Assembly (NCBI GenBank): GCA_964639255.1
Contig: CAZXDP010000028.1
Location: 1-33,440 of the forward strand
DNA: 33,440 bases
Direction: 5' to 3'
Source: NZQO01 sp964639255
Lineage (GTDB): Bacteria; Bacteroidota; Bacteroidia; Flavobacteriales; Flavobacteriaceae
A model generated the notes under the pieces. The model made no database searches and was not told the DNA's origin. It saw nothing but the letters and a program-made list of their open reading frames with translations. Position numbers and translations under genes: made by a program. Positions within the stretch are counted from its first letter, which is position 1, and each line of letters starts with the position of its first letter. Positions 7,464-15,667 of this stretch are shown piece after piece.

Positions 7464-10052
7464 CTAAAATAGTAACTGGAACGAGAGATTGGGCGTAAAG
7501 CCCAATGAAAATTGATCTACCCGATTTACCGTTGGGTTTTGTTCATCGTCGGTTATAACCCGAAAATAAGTGTCCAACGGATTTTTACGATCCAAAATAT
7601 TTAAGAGGGCCAAATTGAGCGCCCCCTCAAAAGTTCCATCAATCACAAAGCTGTACTGTGCGCTAAAATCAGTCCTAAAATACGAAGCGACCGTCTCGGC
7701 GTTTGGCGATGCGTATTCAATTATAGGTTCCCCCTCCTCAAAGGTTATGGCATTGTTGGATAAGGGTCGGGTATAGGGCGTGCCGGTCCTAAAATGGGTG
7801 CCCAAGGAAAAGGAAAAGCGCTTATAGTCGTACGTTGCCGCCACTTGAGCCGAATGCTGTATGTTAAAGCGATGCGGAAAGGTTTGCGGCTGCAATTCAG
7901 GGAACGTATAAGCATTGTCCATAAACGTATAACTTAGCCAAGCATTAAACTGGCTGAAGCGTTTGTTTACCGAGACCTCTAGCCCTTTTGCGGTATAACT
8001 GCCAATGGCAGCTATATTCTCAAACTGGTTCCTAAAGCCTTGGTTTGAGGCCGAGATACCCTCCACTTTTTTTAAAAAACCTTCGGCGGTCAGTGTCCAT
8101 CCCGTGCGGGAATATGTGGCTCCCACCGATACTTGCTCGCTTTTCAAAATCTTATTGTCCCGTCCGTTTGCCACTATCCAACGTCTGTTTTCTACCCCTA
8201 GCAATTCGTTTTCCGTATCCACAAATTGATAAACGCCTTGCACTTTCCGTTCGGCAGCAGAATTGAGATGTAAGGAAGGGGTAACCTTATGATGGATGTT
8301 GGCCCGCGGCTCCCAAAACCACCCTCCCAAACCTTGGTATTCACTTAGTCGGCTGCCTAAGGTAATGAGGGATTTTCGTTCAAAAAGGTAAATTTTGGCG
8401 TGTGCGTATAGTGCGTGGAGGTACAGTTGGCGAGGACGTACCGAAACTGCTTGTGTGGCATCGCTGGCTTCTGCATTAATTGCCTCGGTATCGGTGTACT
8501 GATAACCAGTAGTCAATAAAGTTCCGTTGGCAAGGGTGTATTCGACATCTGCTTTGATATTGTTTTCAGAGACTGCGTTCTGCCGTTGTTGGGTCGTGCC
8601 CGTATTTACCTCTAGATTGGTTTCCCCTAGGCCGTATTCCGTGGTTGAATAGAGTACTTTGGTTCGCAAACGGGGCGACCAATCGCGTTGCCACGATAGC
8701 ACATTCAACTGCGTATCCTGGCGCAGTTCGCTTATGTTGGAGCTGGAGGTTGTTTCGTCGATGAACAATTCGGTAAACCGCAATTTGTTGAAAATGCTCA
8801 GAAAGCTATACCGAAGTTTATCTTTTTCTGAAACATCCCAAAGCGCCTTTACGTTTATATCGTAAAAGTTAAAGTTTTCGTCGGTAGACCGCAGTCCTTG
8901 GGTGGTATTGCTCTGTAGGTTGGTTACCACGGTATTCTGGAAGGCCCGGTTGAAAAATTCGTTGTACACCGGATTGCCAATTCCGGTATTGATAGAGGTT
9001 CGCCCCGAAAGCGTAAAGGAGATTGTCTCAGAAGCGGGAATCTTCGCATAGGCATTGGTACTGATGAGGTTCACCCCAATACCGCCCGAGATGGATTCTG
9101 GAATTTCGTCCTCAGATTCCATGCTTATAACACCGGAAAGGTTTTCTCCGTACCGAGGGTGCGTTCCATTTTTATAAACCGTCACCCGCTGGGTCAAGTT
9201 GGGGTTGAATGCAGAAATGAGCCCAAAGAAATGTCCGCTCTGGTACATACGCACATCGTCCCAAAGCAATAGCGTTTCATCGCTGTTGCCACCACGAATG
9301 TTAATGTTTGAGGCACTCTCATCGGCACTCTCTATACCAGGCAATATTTGTACTATTTGCAAGATATCGGGTTCGATGAGGTTTGGGAGCATATCGAAAT
9401 TTTGATTGGATATACCCACAGAGCCTGTTGCGTTGCGCGTTATGCCCTTGGTGAAATAACTATTGAGTACCACTTCGGGCAAAAAATTAAAATTGGGGCT
9501 CACGGGTACCGTTGTGCACTCGGTTCCGGTCGCTTTAAGCTCAGATGCCTCTATTTTCTTCAGAAGTATGCCAGCATAGAAAATTGAAAGGGTGGCTTCT
9601 TCTGAAATTCCTGATATTCGGAACAAACCATCAACATCGGTTCCCACCTTAGCGCGCTCGCTGCTAATGGAGGCATTGGCAATGGGTTCGCCTGTTTCCG
9701 TATCGATAACGTGGCCGCACACCGAGATAAGTTTGCCATCGGCTCGCTGAATGGCGATGTACCGCTCATTTATTTGAAAAAACTGGATTGGCGCTCGCTC
9801 CGCCAGTGTAGTAAGAATGTCCTGAAGGTTGTCTTCGATGTTAAATTCTGGTACCGTGAGCCCTTCGAGCGCTCTCGGGGTATAGGAAAATCTAACTTGG
9901 TATTGCTCCTCTATGTACGGGAGGTACGATAGCAGCGTCCGTTGCGGGGGCTCGGGATCCTGGGCGACTAGCTGCGATGGGACTATCAAGAAAAGTACAA
10001 AGGCAATGCAAACGCTACTCCTGTGTATGTTCCTGATAAATAATAACCGCAT
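7464..10052 (-). CDS. TonB-dependent receptor 1 with signalling STN domain
   Basis: An 862-residue outer-membrane receptor. Order: signal peptide (to about residue 31, ending LVAQ), a secretin/TonB short N-terminal (STN) domain (about 40-105, FNIEDNLQDILTTLAERAP), a carboxypeptidase-regulatory-like domain (about 110-190, VIDTETGEPIANASIS), a plug (PGIESADESASNINIRGG and LLLWDDVRMYQSGHFFG), and a long barrel ending in LSFQLLF with terminal Phe. An STN domain after the signal peptide is the hallmark of receptors that signal to a FecR-type anti-sigma factor. No SusD follows, so it is probably not a polysaccharide-utilisation pair; the ligand is unknown. The ATG at 10052 overlaps the upstream anti-sigma gene by 38 bases, suggesting coupled translation. 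Confidence 0.92.
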   Translation of the reverse strand: MRLLFIRNIHRSSVCIAFVLFLIVPSQLVAQDPEPPQRTLLSYLPYIEEQYQVRFSYTPRALEGLTVPEFNIEDNLQDILTTLAERAPIQFFQINERYIAIQRADGKLISVCGHVIDTETGEPIANASISSERAKVGTDVDGLFRISGISEEATLSIFYAGILLKKIEASELKATGTECTTVPVSPNFNFLPEVVLNSYFTKGITRNATGSVGISNQNFDMLPNLIEPDILQIVQILPGIESADESASNINIRGGNSDETLLLWDDVRMYQSGHFFGLISAFNPNLTQRVTVYKNGTHPRYGENLSGVISMESEDEIPESISGGIGVNLISTNAYAKIPASETISFTLSGRTSINTGIGNPVYNEFFNRAFQNTVVTNLQSNTTQGLRSTDENFNFYDINVKALWDVSEKDKLRYSFLSIFNKLRFTELFIDETTSSSNISELRQDTQLNVLSWQRDWSPRLRTKVLYSTTEYGLGETNLEVNTGTTQQRQNAVSENNIKADVEYTLANGTLLTTGYQYTDTEAINAEASDATQAVSVRPRQLYLHALYAHAKIYLFERKSLITLGSRLSEYQGLGGWFWEPRANIHHKVTPSLHLNSAAERKVQGVYQFVDTENELLGVENRRWIVANGRDNKILKSEQVSVGATYSRTGWTLTAEGFLKKVEGISASNQGFRNQFENIAAIGSYTAKGLEVSVNKRFSQFNAWLSYTFMDNAYTFPELQPQTFPHRFNIQHSAQVAATYDYKRFSFSLGTHFRTGTPYTRPLSNNAITFEEGEPIIEYASPNAETVASYFRTDFSAQYSFVIDGTFEGALNLALLNILDRKNPLDTYFRVITDDEQNPTVNRVDQFSLGFTPNLSFQLLF

Positions 10053-10923
10053 CGTCGTTTTCAATAGTGTATTGTAGTGAAAGGGGTAGGGTAATGCCTT
10101 GTAAGGCCGTTTCCAAATCGGTATGGGCTATGCTCCCCGTAAACGGTAAAGTTACATCAATATTTTGTGTTGTAATGTTCACATTGTAAATGGCGGCAAC
10201 TTCCTCCAGTACTTGCGACAGCGGTGCATTGGCAAAAGAACTTTCGTTGTTGATCCAATAGGGGCTGTTAACATAAACCGCGCGCTGGGTAAACGCACCA
10301 TTCTCTAAGGTAACAGATTCGCCTCTAGCTACTTGTATTTCTTTTCCGTTGCTTGCAACGGCGACCAACCCCTCGTAACAGGTCACCGAAAAAGTACCGT
10401 CCACACTGCGCACATTAAACTGAGTGCCAAGAACGGCAACGGTTCCCTCGCCAGTTTCCACAGTAAAGGTACTTCCTTTGGCAACGTTGAAAAAAGCCTC
10501 TCCCTTTAGGGAAACCATTCGGTTGTTATCCCAAGCGGAAGAACGGTATTCGATTTCTGAATTTTGATTGAGTACCACCTGCGAGGCATCTGGTAGCACA
10601 ACCGATTCCGTTTGCGCCACGTTCGTGCTAACTGTGGTGGGCAGGGTTGAAAGGTACACGTACGAAGCGGCAATCAACACCAGTACTGCGGCAATCTTGA
10701 GCATCGTCGCCAAAGAAATCACTCGGACCGGTTTCTTTCGCGAACGCAACTGCTGTTTCACATCGAGCAACCCAGTCTCCACAGGGTGCTCTGGCAACAC
10801 CATTTGCTTTACGTACCGATCGATTTTTTGGTACGATGAAAACTCCGGCATGTGCTGCAGTTCCTCTAAATCTGCCGGAGTTGCTTCATCGTTTAACCAT
10901 GTATGTAAATGCTTTTGTCTCAT
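10015..10923 (-). CDS. FecR-type anti-sigma factor 1
   Basis: A 302-residue single-pass inner-membrane anti-sigma factor. A short cytoplasmic part (1-70) is followed by a membrane segment (about 71-92, LATMLKIAAVLVLIAASYVY), a periplasmic FecR domain (about 100-205) and a C-terminal DUF4974 domain (about 228-296), the STN-like part expected to meet the receptor's own STN domain. The VLGTQFNV segment (164-171) carries the conserved Gly-Thr pair; FoxR-like anti-sigma factors self-cleave at a Gly-Thr, though I cannot show that here. It lies between its sigma gene (61 bases upstream) and its receptor gene (overlapping). The gap before it contains a diverged copy of the candidate ECF promoter. Confidence 0.93.
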   Translation of the reverse strand: MRQKHLHTWLNDEATPADLEELQHMPEFSSYQKIDRYVKQMVLPEHPVETGLLDVKQQLRSRKKPVRVISLATMLKIAAVLVLIAASYVYLSTLPTTVSTNVAQTESVVLPDASQVVLNQNSEIEYRSSAWDNNRMVSLKGEAFFNVAKGSTFTVETGEGTVAVLGTQFNVRSVDGTFSVTCYEGLVAVASNGKEIQVARGESVTLENGAFTQRAVYVNSPYWINNESSFANAPLSQVLEEVAAIYNVNITTQNIDVTLPFTGSIAHTDLETALQGITLPLSLQYTIENDDAVIIYQEHTQE

Positions 10924-10948
10924 TGCAAGAATGGGCTTACGTATATAG

Positions 10949-10973
10949 AACAGATAACTAGGGATTTTGCTAC
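10949..10973 (-). promoter_or_regulatory. Diverged candidate ECF promoter before anti-sigma gene 1
   Basis: On the minus strand: GTAG (10973-10970), 16 bases including AATCCC, then CTGTT (10953-10949), 25 bases before the ATG. It shares GTAG, AATCC and CTGTT with the site before anti-sigma gene 2, but lacks the GGT of GTAGGGT and is one base shorter. It may be the version read by sigma factor 1. Confidence 0.35.
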
Positions 10974-10984
10974 CCCATTGTTTT

Positions 10985-11494
10985 TTAAATTTTTTCTATG
11001 GTTTGCCGAAGGGTTTCCAAGGCATCGTGAATACGCTTGCCCGCTGCCTTTTCAGAAATGTCCAAGATTTCGGCGATTTCCCGATATTTTTTTCCCTCTA
11101 CACGGCTCAACAGGAAAGCCGTGCGCTGTACTTCGGTTAAGTTGGCGATGGCAGCCTCCAAACGTTCGCCAAATTCCTTTTCCTCCAATAAAAATTGGGG
11201 CGATTGCTCATTCGGGTTGTGGGTATATTGCTTGGCAAACGTATACCGCACTTTTTGGTGGGCTACCGTATTGAGAAACATGTTATTGGCTACTGTAAAA
11301 AGAAAACTCTTTGCCTTTTGGGGCGTCACCTTGGCGCAGTTTTCCCATAGTTTTATAAATGCCTCCTGTACAATGTCATACGATTTGGGATCATTGCCAG
11401 TCTTAAAGAAAATAAAATTGCGCAACGATTGCGAGTGGGTGCGGTACACCTCGTCAAAAATTGCTTCCTCGCAAACGTTCTTTTCGCTTTCCAT
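10985..11494 (-). CDS. ECF RNA polymerase sigma factor 1 (FecI-like)
   Basis: A 169-residue sigma-70 family protein of extracytoplasmic-function type. Region 2 spans about residues 10-80, with the core-binding and -10-recognition helix YDIVQEAFIKLWEN. Region 4 spans about 115-165, with LTEVQRTAFLLSRVEGKKYREIAE and the helix-turn-helix. Regions 1 and 3 are absent, as expected. The recognition helix reads SEKAAGKRIHDALETLR, with a Gly where the family usually has the Glu of a TVE motif; its paralogue at 15050 has SVKAVEKRMSKALAALR. The two sigma factors may therefore read different promoters. It is first in a sigma/FecR/receptor operon and follows the receptor 2 gene by 59 bases with no obvious terminator between. 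Confidence 0.94.
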   Translation of the reverse strand: MESEKNVCEEAIFDEVYRTHSQSLRNFIFFKTGNDPKSYDIVQEAFIKLWENCAKVTPQKAKSFLFTVANNMFLNTVAHQKVRYTFAKQYTHNPNEQSPQFLLEEKEFGERLEAAIANLTEVQRTAFLLSRVEGKKYREIAEILDISEKAAGKRIHDALETLRQTIEKI

Positions 11495-11501
11495 AGCTTT
11501 G

Positions 11502-11509
11502 CAAATGTA
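11502..11509 (-). promoter_or_regulatory. TAnnTTTG -7 element of sigma gene 1
   Basis: Reads TACATTTG on the minus strand, an exact consensus match, ending 7 bases before the ATG at 11494. It implies a leaderless or nearly leaderless housekeeping transcript for the sigma gene, independent of the upstream receptor operon. Confidence 0.55.
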
Positions 11510-11553
11510 AAAACTATGCCAGAATAAATAAGATAAGTATGTTATGGGGAATG

Positions 11554-14112
11554 TTAAAACAATAACTGTACCCCGAAGTTGGGCGTAAACGAGAGGGAGC
11601 GTTCATCGATTTGCTTCAATTGGGGCAGGTTGGCGGTGGCTTCATCTATGGCGAAGCGAGTGTTTATAATATTCTCGGTATCCCACAGGTTAATAATGGC
11701 TAAGTTGATGCGGGCTTCTAACGACTGACTTAGTTCCCATAGGTATTCTGCCGAAAAATCGGTGCGGAAATAATCCTCCAGCCGTTCTTGATTGGGACTA
11801 TCAAATTGAATTGTAGGCGTACCATTATCGAGTACCAGCTCGTTCCCCTCAGGGGGCTCAGTATAGGGCTTCCCGCTGTGCCAATGCACCCCAAGTGCCA
11901 GTTTCAGCCTTTTTAGCTGCACCGAGCTGGCAAGTGTGGCGGTGTGCCGAATGTCGAAATTACTAGGGAACGAAGCAGGGGCAAAGTCGGGGAACTGATA
12001 GTCGGTATCCATAAACACATAGCTCATCCAGGTGCTGAACCGTTCGGTCTTATGGTTAACTGCCAATTCAACGCCATTGGAGCGGTAGCTTCCGCTAGCT
12101 CTTCTAAACTGAAATTGATTTTGGAAACCTTGGTTCGCGGCGGTTATTCCTTCAACCTCTTTCCAGAATCCTTCTGCGGTGGCAAACCACGTACCCTTAT
12201 TATATACCAGACCCAGCGATACCTGCCGACTCTCTAGTATGGGAACTGAAGCGTCATTGGCCAAGACCCATCGCCGTTTTTCAATACCCAGGAAATCGCT
12301 CTGGAAATCGATGCGCTGCGTGGTGGTCTGTGTTTTTAGTTCTCCTTGCGCCTCTACGGCAAATCCGCTTCCTAATTTTTGGTGTACGGTAAGCCTTGGC
12401 TCTACGGAAAGCGTATTGAACTTTGTAAAATAATTGGCCCGTACTCCCGCACTTAAAACGGTCTGCTTTTGGTTGGGCGTAAATTGCATATAGCTGAAGA
12501 GCGCATGCGTACGCAATACCTCCTTACGGTAATCGCGAAAACGCGGCAAATTGACATCTTGTGTGTTTGCAATGCCCGTTTCCGTAAACTGGTAGCCATT
12601 TTCCAGGCGTAATTTCTCTGAAATCGTCCAAACGCCATCTACCTTTATCCCGGTTTCCAGAACTTCATTTTCCTGAAGATGTACTTGGGTGGTAAAAATA
12701 TCTTTATTGTTGGCGTCCAACAAATAGTAGCTAACGTAGGCCATCGAGTTCGTGGTAAAACGAGGGGACCAATGGTGTGCCCAGGAAACACTACTGGCCA
12801 AACTTCGCTGCTCTAGCGTACTGGTTGTGCTTTGGTTTGAAAATACATTGCGTTCGGTAAAGTTGAGTGCGTTATCCATAGTAAGAAAATGTACTCGAAA
12901 CGCATTTTGCTCGTTCGGGTTCCATAATAGTTTGCCGCTAAGATCGTAAAACCGGAAATCTTCATCGGTAGCCAAAGTTTCGATTTCCTGGGGCGAATTG
13001 GGTGCGCCAATTTCCGAATCTTGGAAAATGCGCGTACTATAGTTTTGGTAAACAGGACTTTCAAAAAGGGTATTGAGCGACTGTCGGCCAGAGAGCTGGA
13101 GCGAAGCCTTATGGTTGAGAGGTACTTCCAAAAAGGCATTGGCGTGTATCAGATTGGCGCCAATCCCCCCGGAAAAATCATTAGTGAGTTCATCTTGGGA
13201 CCGCATAGCTATAACACCGGAAACACCTTCGGCGTACTTAGGATGGCTGCCATTTTTGTAAACCGTTACTTTTTTGGTGAGATTGGGGTCAAAAGCTGAA
13301 ATGAGCCCGAAAAAATGCCCATTCTGATAAATTTTGATATCATCCCATAAAATAAGATTCTGATCGGTGGTCCCCCCGCGGATGTTGATGTTCGAAATGG
13401 TTTCATCCACACTGGAAATGCCTGGCAACGCTTGTGCAATTTGAAGGACATCGTCCTCTACCTGCCCCGGAAGCAAACCGAACTTATTGGTATGAATACG
13501 AAAGGCACCGTCCAATTGCTTGCTAATGCCTTTGGTGAAAATACCCTGCACCAGCACGGGCTGCAACCTATCAGCCAGGGGCATTAAAAGCAAGGGATCA
13601 CAGTTTGGGGATAGCTTACCTACCGCGATGGTCAGCGGCCTGTAGCCCATATGCGAAATGGTGATTGAGGCGTCCTGAGACAAGTCCGTAATACTAAAAA
13701 CTCCTTCACGGTTGCTCACCGTGGCCCACGAACTGCCTTGCGCCATAACGGTAGCCCCTTCCAGCGGCTCTCCGGTATCGGAAGCGAATAAGGTAGCGCA
13801 AAACTTGGCCTTACGATTGTTCAAATTGAGGGAAATATATCGCTCATCTATTTGCGATACCAATACAGGCGTATTCGCTTCTAGATACGCTAAGGCTTCT
13901 TGCAATGACAAGTTTTGCCTCGGCGGGGCAATCTGTAACTCCGAAATATCTTCGGGCGCATAGGAAAACTTTACTTGGAACTCCATTTCCCACTGCTCAA
14001 GAATCTTGGTTACGAGAAGGGTGTCGGTGTTTTGTCCCCAAAGCACCCCGCCCCAAAATAGGAATAGCGACAGTATCTTGGTATGGCTTAAACAACGGCT
14101 TCTATTTTGCAT
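11554..14112 (-). CDS. TonB-dependent receptor 2 with signalling STN domain
   Basis: An 852-residue paralogue of the receptor at 7464. Same order of parts: signal peptide (to about 26, ending LWGQ), STN domain (about 35-95), carboxypeptidase-regulatory-like domain (about 105-185, ASDTGEPLEGATVMAQG), plug (PGISSVDETISNINIRGG, LILWDDIKIYQNGHFFG) and a barrel ending FGVQLLF with terminal Phe. Plug segments of the two receptors are nearly the same, while the barrel regions, where ligand-binding loops lie, differ more. Ligand unknown; no SusD partner. Its ATG overlaps the end of anti-sigma gene 2 by 11 bases, again suggesting translational coupling. The downstream sigma gene 1 starts 59 bases on. 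Confidence 0.92.
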   Translation of the reverse strand: MQNRSRCLSHTKILSLFLFWGGVLWGQNTDTLLVTKILEQWEMEFQVKFSYAPEDISELQIAPPRQNLSLQEALAYLEANTPVLVSQIDERYISLNLNNRKAKFCATLFASDTGEPLEGATVMAQGSSWATVSNREGVFSITDLSQDASITISHMGYRPLTIAVGKLSPNCDPLLLMPLADRLQPVLVQGIFTKGISKQLDGAFRIHTNKFGLLPGQVEDDVLQIAQALPGISSVDETISNINIRGGTTDQNLILWDDIKIYQNGHFFGLISAFDPNLTKKVTVYKNGSHPKYAEGVSGVIAMRSQDELTNDFSGGIGANLIHANAFLEVPLNHKASLQLSGRQSLNTLFESPVYQNYSTRIFQDSEIGAPNSPQEIETLATDEDFRFYDLSGKLLWNPNEQNAFRVHFLTMDNALNFTERNVFSNQSTTSTLEQRSLASSVSWAHHWSPRFTTNSMAYVSYYLLDANNKDIFTTQVHLQENEVLETGIKVDGVWTISEKLRLENGYQFTETGIANTQDVNLPRFRDYRKEVLRTHALFSYMQFTPNQKQTVLSAGVRANYFTKFNTLSVEPRLTVHQKLGSGFAVEAQGELKTQTTTQRIDFQSDFLGIEKRRWVLANDASVPILESRQVSLGLVYNKGTWFATAEGFWKEVEGITAANQGFQNQFQFRRASGSYRSNGVELAVNHKTERFSTWMSYVFMDTDYQFPDFAPASFPSNFDIRHTATLASSVQLKRLKLALGVHWHSGKPYTEPPEGNELVLDNGTPTIQFDSPNQERLEDYFRTDFSAEYLWELSQSLEARINLAIINLWDTENIINTRFAIDEATANLPQLKQIDERSLSFTPNFGVQLLF

Positions 14113-15001
14113 ATATGGTCACTTCGTCCTGGGCAATGGTAAATTCCAACTGCAGTGGCTCGCAAATGGAACGCAGTGCCTTCTCTAGATTGGTGTGGGT
14201 AAAACTACCCGTAAAATGCTTGGACCTCATACTATCTGAAACTGTGATACGAACGGGATATTGTCTCTCCAATTCTGAAAGTACTTCCCGAAGCGTCGCA
14301 TACTCGAAAGAACTTTCCGCTTGCAGCCAATCGGGCTGGGCCTGTCTGTGTTCTTTTGTTAGTAGCGCTTCGCCTTTGGTGAACCGCAACCCTTCGCCGG
14401 CTTCCAATTTCGTCGTACGGTCGCCTACTGCCACCTGTACTAGCCCTTCAAAGCAATGCACCTCAAAAATGGAATCCCGGGCGTACACATTAAACTGGGT
14501 TCCTAGCACGGTAACCTCTCCCAAGTTGGTGTTGACCCGAAAAGTACTGCCCTTGGCCACCTTAAAGAAAGCTTCGCCCTTGAGGCGCACCTGTCGTTCT
14601 TTTTTCCAATTTGAGGTATTATAGCGCAATTGCGACGTGGCATTCAACATAACTTCCGTAGCATCTGGCAGGGTAATGGTTTCGATTTGGGCAATTTGGG
14701 TGCCCACAGAGGTATCGCGAAGAGCGAAAAAGTAGTATCCGGCCAACACCACTACGAGAACGGCAGCGATGCGCCATAGTATTTGGACATAGCGCTTTTT
14801 GGGGGTTTTTTGACGGACTCCTAACTGAGCAGTTATTGCTTGCAACAGGGAATCATACTCGAACGGCGGGGCCTCGAAGGTGGCACTCGTCTGGGCGATG
14901 TCGAGATAGTCGGCGTATTCGGGATCCGATCGCAGCACGGCAATTTCTTCCTCCGTTGCGGTGCCGTTCAGGTATTTGTGCAGTAGTAGCTCTTTGTCCA
15001 T
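14102..15001 (-). CDS. FecR-type anti-sigma factor 2
   Basis: A 299-residue anti-sigma factor with the same plan as its neighbour at 10015: cytoplasmic N-terminus, membrane segment at about 74-95 (ILWRIAAVLVVVLAGYYFFAL), periplasmic FecR domain (about 105-210) and C-terminal DUF4974 (about 228-297). The conserved Gly-Thr occurs in VLGTQFNV (165-172). The ATG at 15001 (MDKELLLHKYLNG) is chosen; an in-frame TTG at 15019 is less likely because a candidate ECF promoter ends at 15023. It shares an operon with sigma gene 2 (48 bases upstream) and receptor 2 (11-base overlap). Confidence 0.93.
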   Translation of the reverse strand: MDKELLLHKYLNGTATEEEIAVLRSDPEYADYLDIAQTSATFEAPPFEYDSLLQAITAQLGVRQKTPKKRYVQILWRIAAVLVVVLAGYYFFALRDTSVGTQIAQIETITLPDATEVMLNATSQLRYNTSNWKKERQVRLKGEAFFKVAKGSTFRVNTNLGEVTVLGTQFNVYARDSIFEVHCFEGLVQVAVGDRTTKLEAGEGLRFTKGEALLTKEHRQAQPDWLQAESSFEYATLREVLSELERQYPVRITVSDSMRSKHFTGSFTHTNLEKALRSICEPLQLEFTIAQDEVTIYAK

Positions 15002-15022
15002 AGTGATTGTCTTCAACAAAAA

Positions 15023-15048
15023 AACAGGTGGGAAGGGGATTACCCTAC
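15023..15048 (-). promoter_or_regulatory. Candidate ECF-sigma promoter before anti-sigma gene 2
   Basis: On the minus strand: GTAGGGT (15048-15042), 14 bases, CTGTT (15027-15023), then 21 bases to the ATG at 15001. The same two blocks at the same 14-base spacing precede both lipoprotein genes. It begins just after the stop codon of sigma gene 2, so anti-sigma and receptor could be induced separately from the sigma gene. Confidence 0.6.
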
Positions 15049-15049
15049 C

Positions 15050-15559
15050 TTAAATCGTTTTTATTTCTTTCCGTAGTGCCGCCAAGGCTTTACTCATTCG
15101 CTTCTCCACCGCTTTCACTGAAATATCGAGCATCTCGGCAATTTCCTTGTATTTTTTCCCTTCAATTCTATTTAACAGAAAAGCTGTCCGCTGGGCGTCG
15201 CTAAGGTTGGCCAGGGCATCCTGCAGTTTTTTATGATATTGTTTTTCTTCCATCAAGAACTCGGGCGACTCGTGCTCTACCTTGTGGGGTTGTAGCTTGG
15301 CGTGCTTGAGCACCACCTTTTTATGTGCCACTTCATTATAAAAAGCATTGCGCGTAACAGTGTATAAGAAAGATTTTGCCTTACCAACAGGTACTTTGGC
15401 GCAGTTTTCCCAGAGTTTTACAAAGGCATCCTGTACGAGGTCGTCGGCTTGTGCTTCGTTTCCACATTTAAAATAGATGAAACGCCAAACGGTTTTTCCG
15501 TGTTCTTTGTATACGCTTTGGAAAACAGATTCGTTACAAACGCTATCGGTATCTTTCAT
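15050..15559 (-). CDS. ECF RNA polymerase sigma factor 2 (FecI-like)
   Basis: A 169-residue ECF sigma factor and paralogue of the one at 10985; both have the same length. Region 2 contains ADDLVQDAFVKLWEN. Region 4 contains LSDAQRTAFLLNRIEGKKYKEIAEMLD, then the recognition helix SVKAVEKRMSKALAALR, a regular FecI-like sequence. It heads the operon sigma 2 / FecR 2 / receptor 2. It is divergent from the lipoprotein gene at 15668, with 108 bases between them that hold both a housekeeping promoter for this gene and a candidate ECF promoter facing the lipoprotein gene. Confidence 0.94.
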   Translation of the reverse strand: MKDTDSVCNESVFQSVYKEHGKTVWRFIYFKCGNEAQADDLVQDAFVKLWENCAKVPVGKAKSFLYTVTRNAFYNEVAHKKVVLKHAKLQPHKVEHESPEFLMEEKQYHKKLQDALANLSDAQRTAFLLNRIEGKKYKEIAEMLDISVKAVEKRMSKALAALRKEIKTI

Positions 15560-15578
15560 ATATTGATATGCTGTTCGC

Positions 15579-15605
15579 CAAATATATTTAAAAAGTTTTT
15601 AGCAA
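15579..15605 (-). promoter_or_regulatory. Housekeeping promoter of sigma gene 2 (TTG-N16-TATATTTG)
   Basis: On the minus strand a TTG (15605-15603) is followed after 16 bases by TATATTTG (15586-15579), an exact -7 consensus. The ATG lies at 15559, giving a leader of about 14 bases. It overlaps no part of the GTAGGGT site that faces the other way. Confidence 0.6.
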
Positions 15606-15611
15606 TTTTGG

Positions 15612-15637
15612 GTAGGGTAACGCACCTTTGTGCTGTT
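15612..15637 (+). promoter_or_regulatory. Candidate ECF-sigma promoter before lipoprotein gene 1
   Basis: GTAGGGT (15612-15618), 14 bases, CTGTT (15633-15637), then 30 bases to the ATG at 15668. A second GTAGGGT, followed by GAGTCC, starts at 15640 but has no CTGTT at the right distance. No good TAnnTTTG element is seen for this gene. Confidence 0.6.
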
Positions 15638-15667
15638 TTGTAGGGTGAGTCCCCATAGACGATAGAA

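Noticed and set aside
10085..10110. Another GTAGGGT on the plus strand followed 14 bases later by CCGTT
   Set aside because: It lies inside the anti-sigma 1 coding region, opposite in direction, with one mismatch in the second block and no gene start behind it. It shows that GTAGGGT alone is not proof of a promoter.
13905..14624. 239-codon plus-strand ORF opposite anti-sigma 2 and receptor 2
   Set aside because: Low-complexity Ser/Arg-rich translation typical of antisense frames over well-supported genes.
7464..15559. SusC/SusD-type polysaccharide-utilisation locus
   Set aside because: No SusD-like gene and no carbohydrate-active enzyme; receptors are about 850 residues with signalling STN domains.
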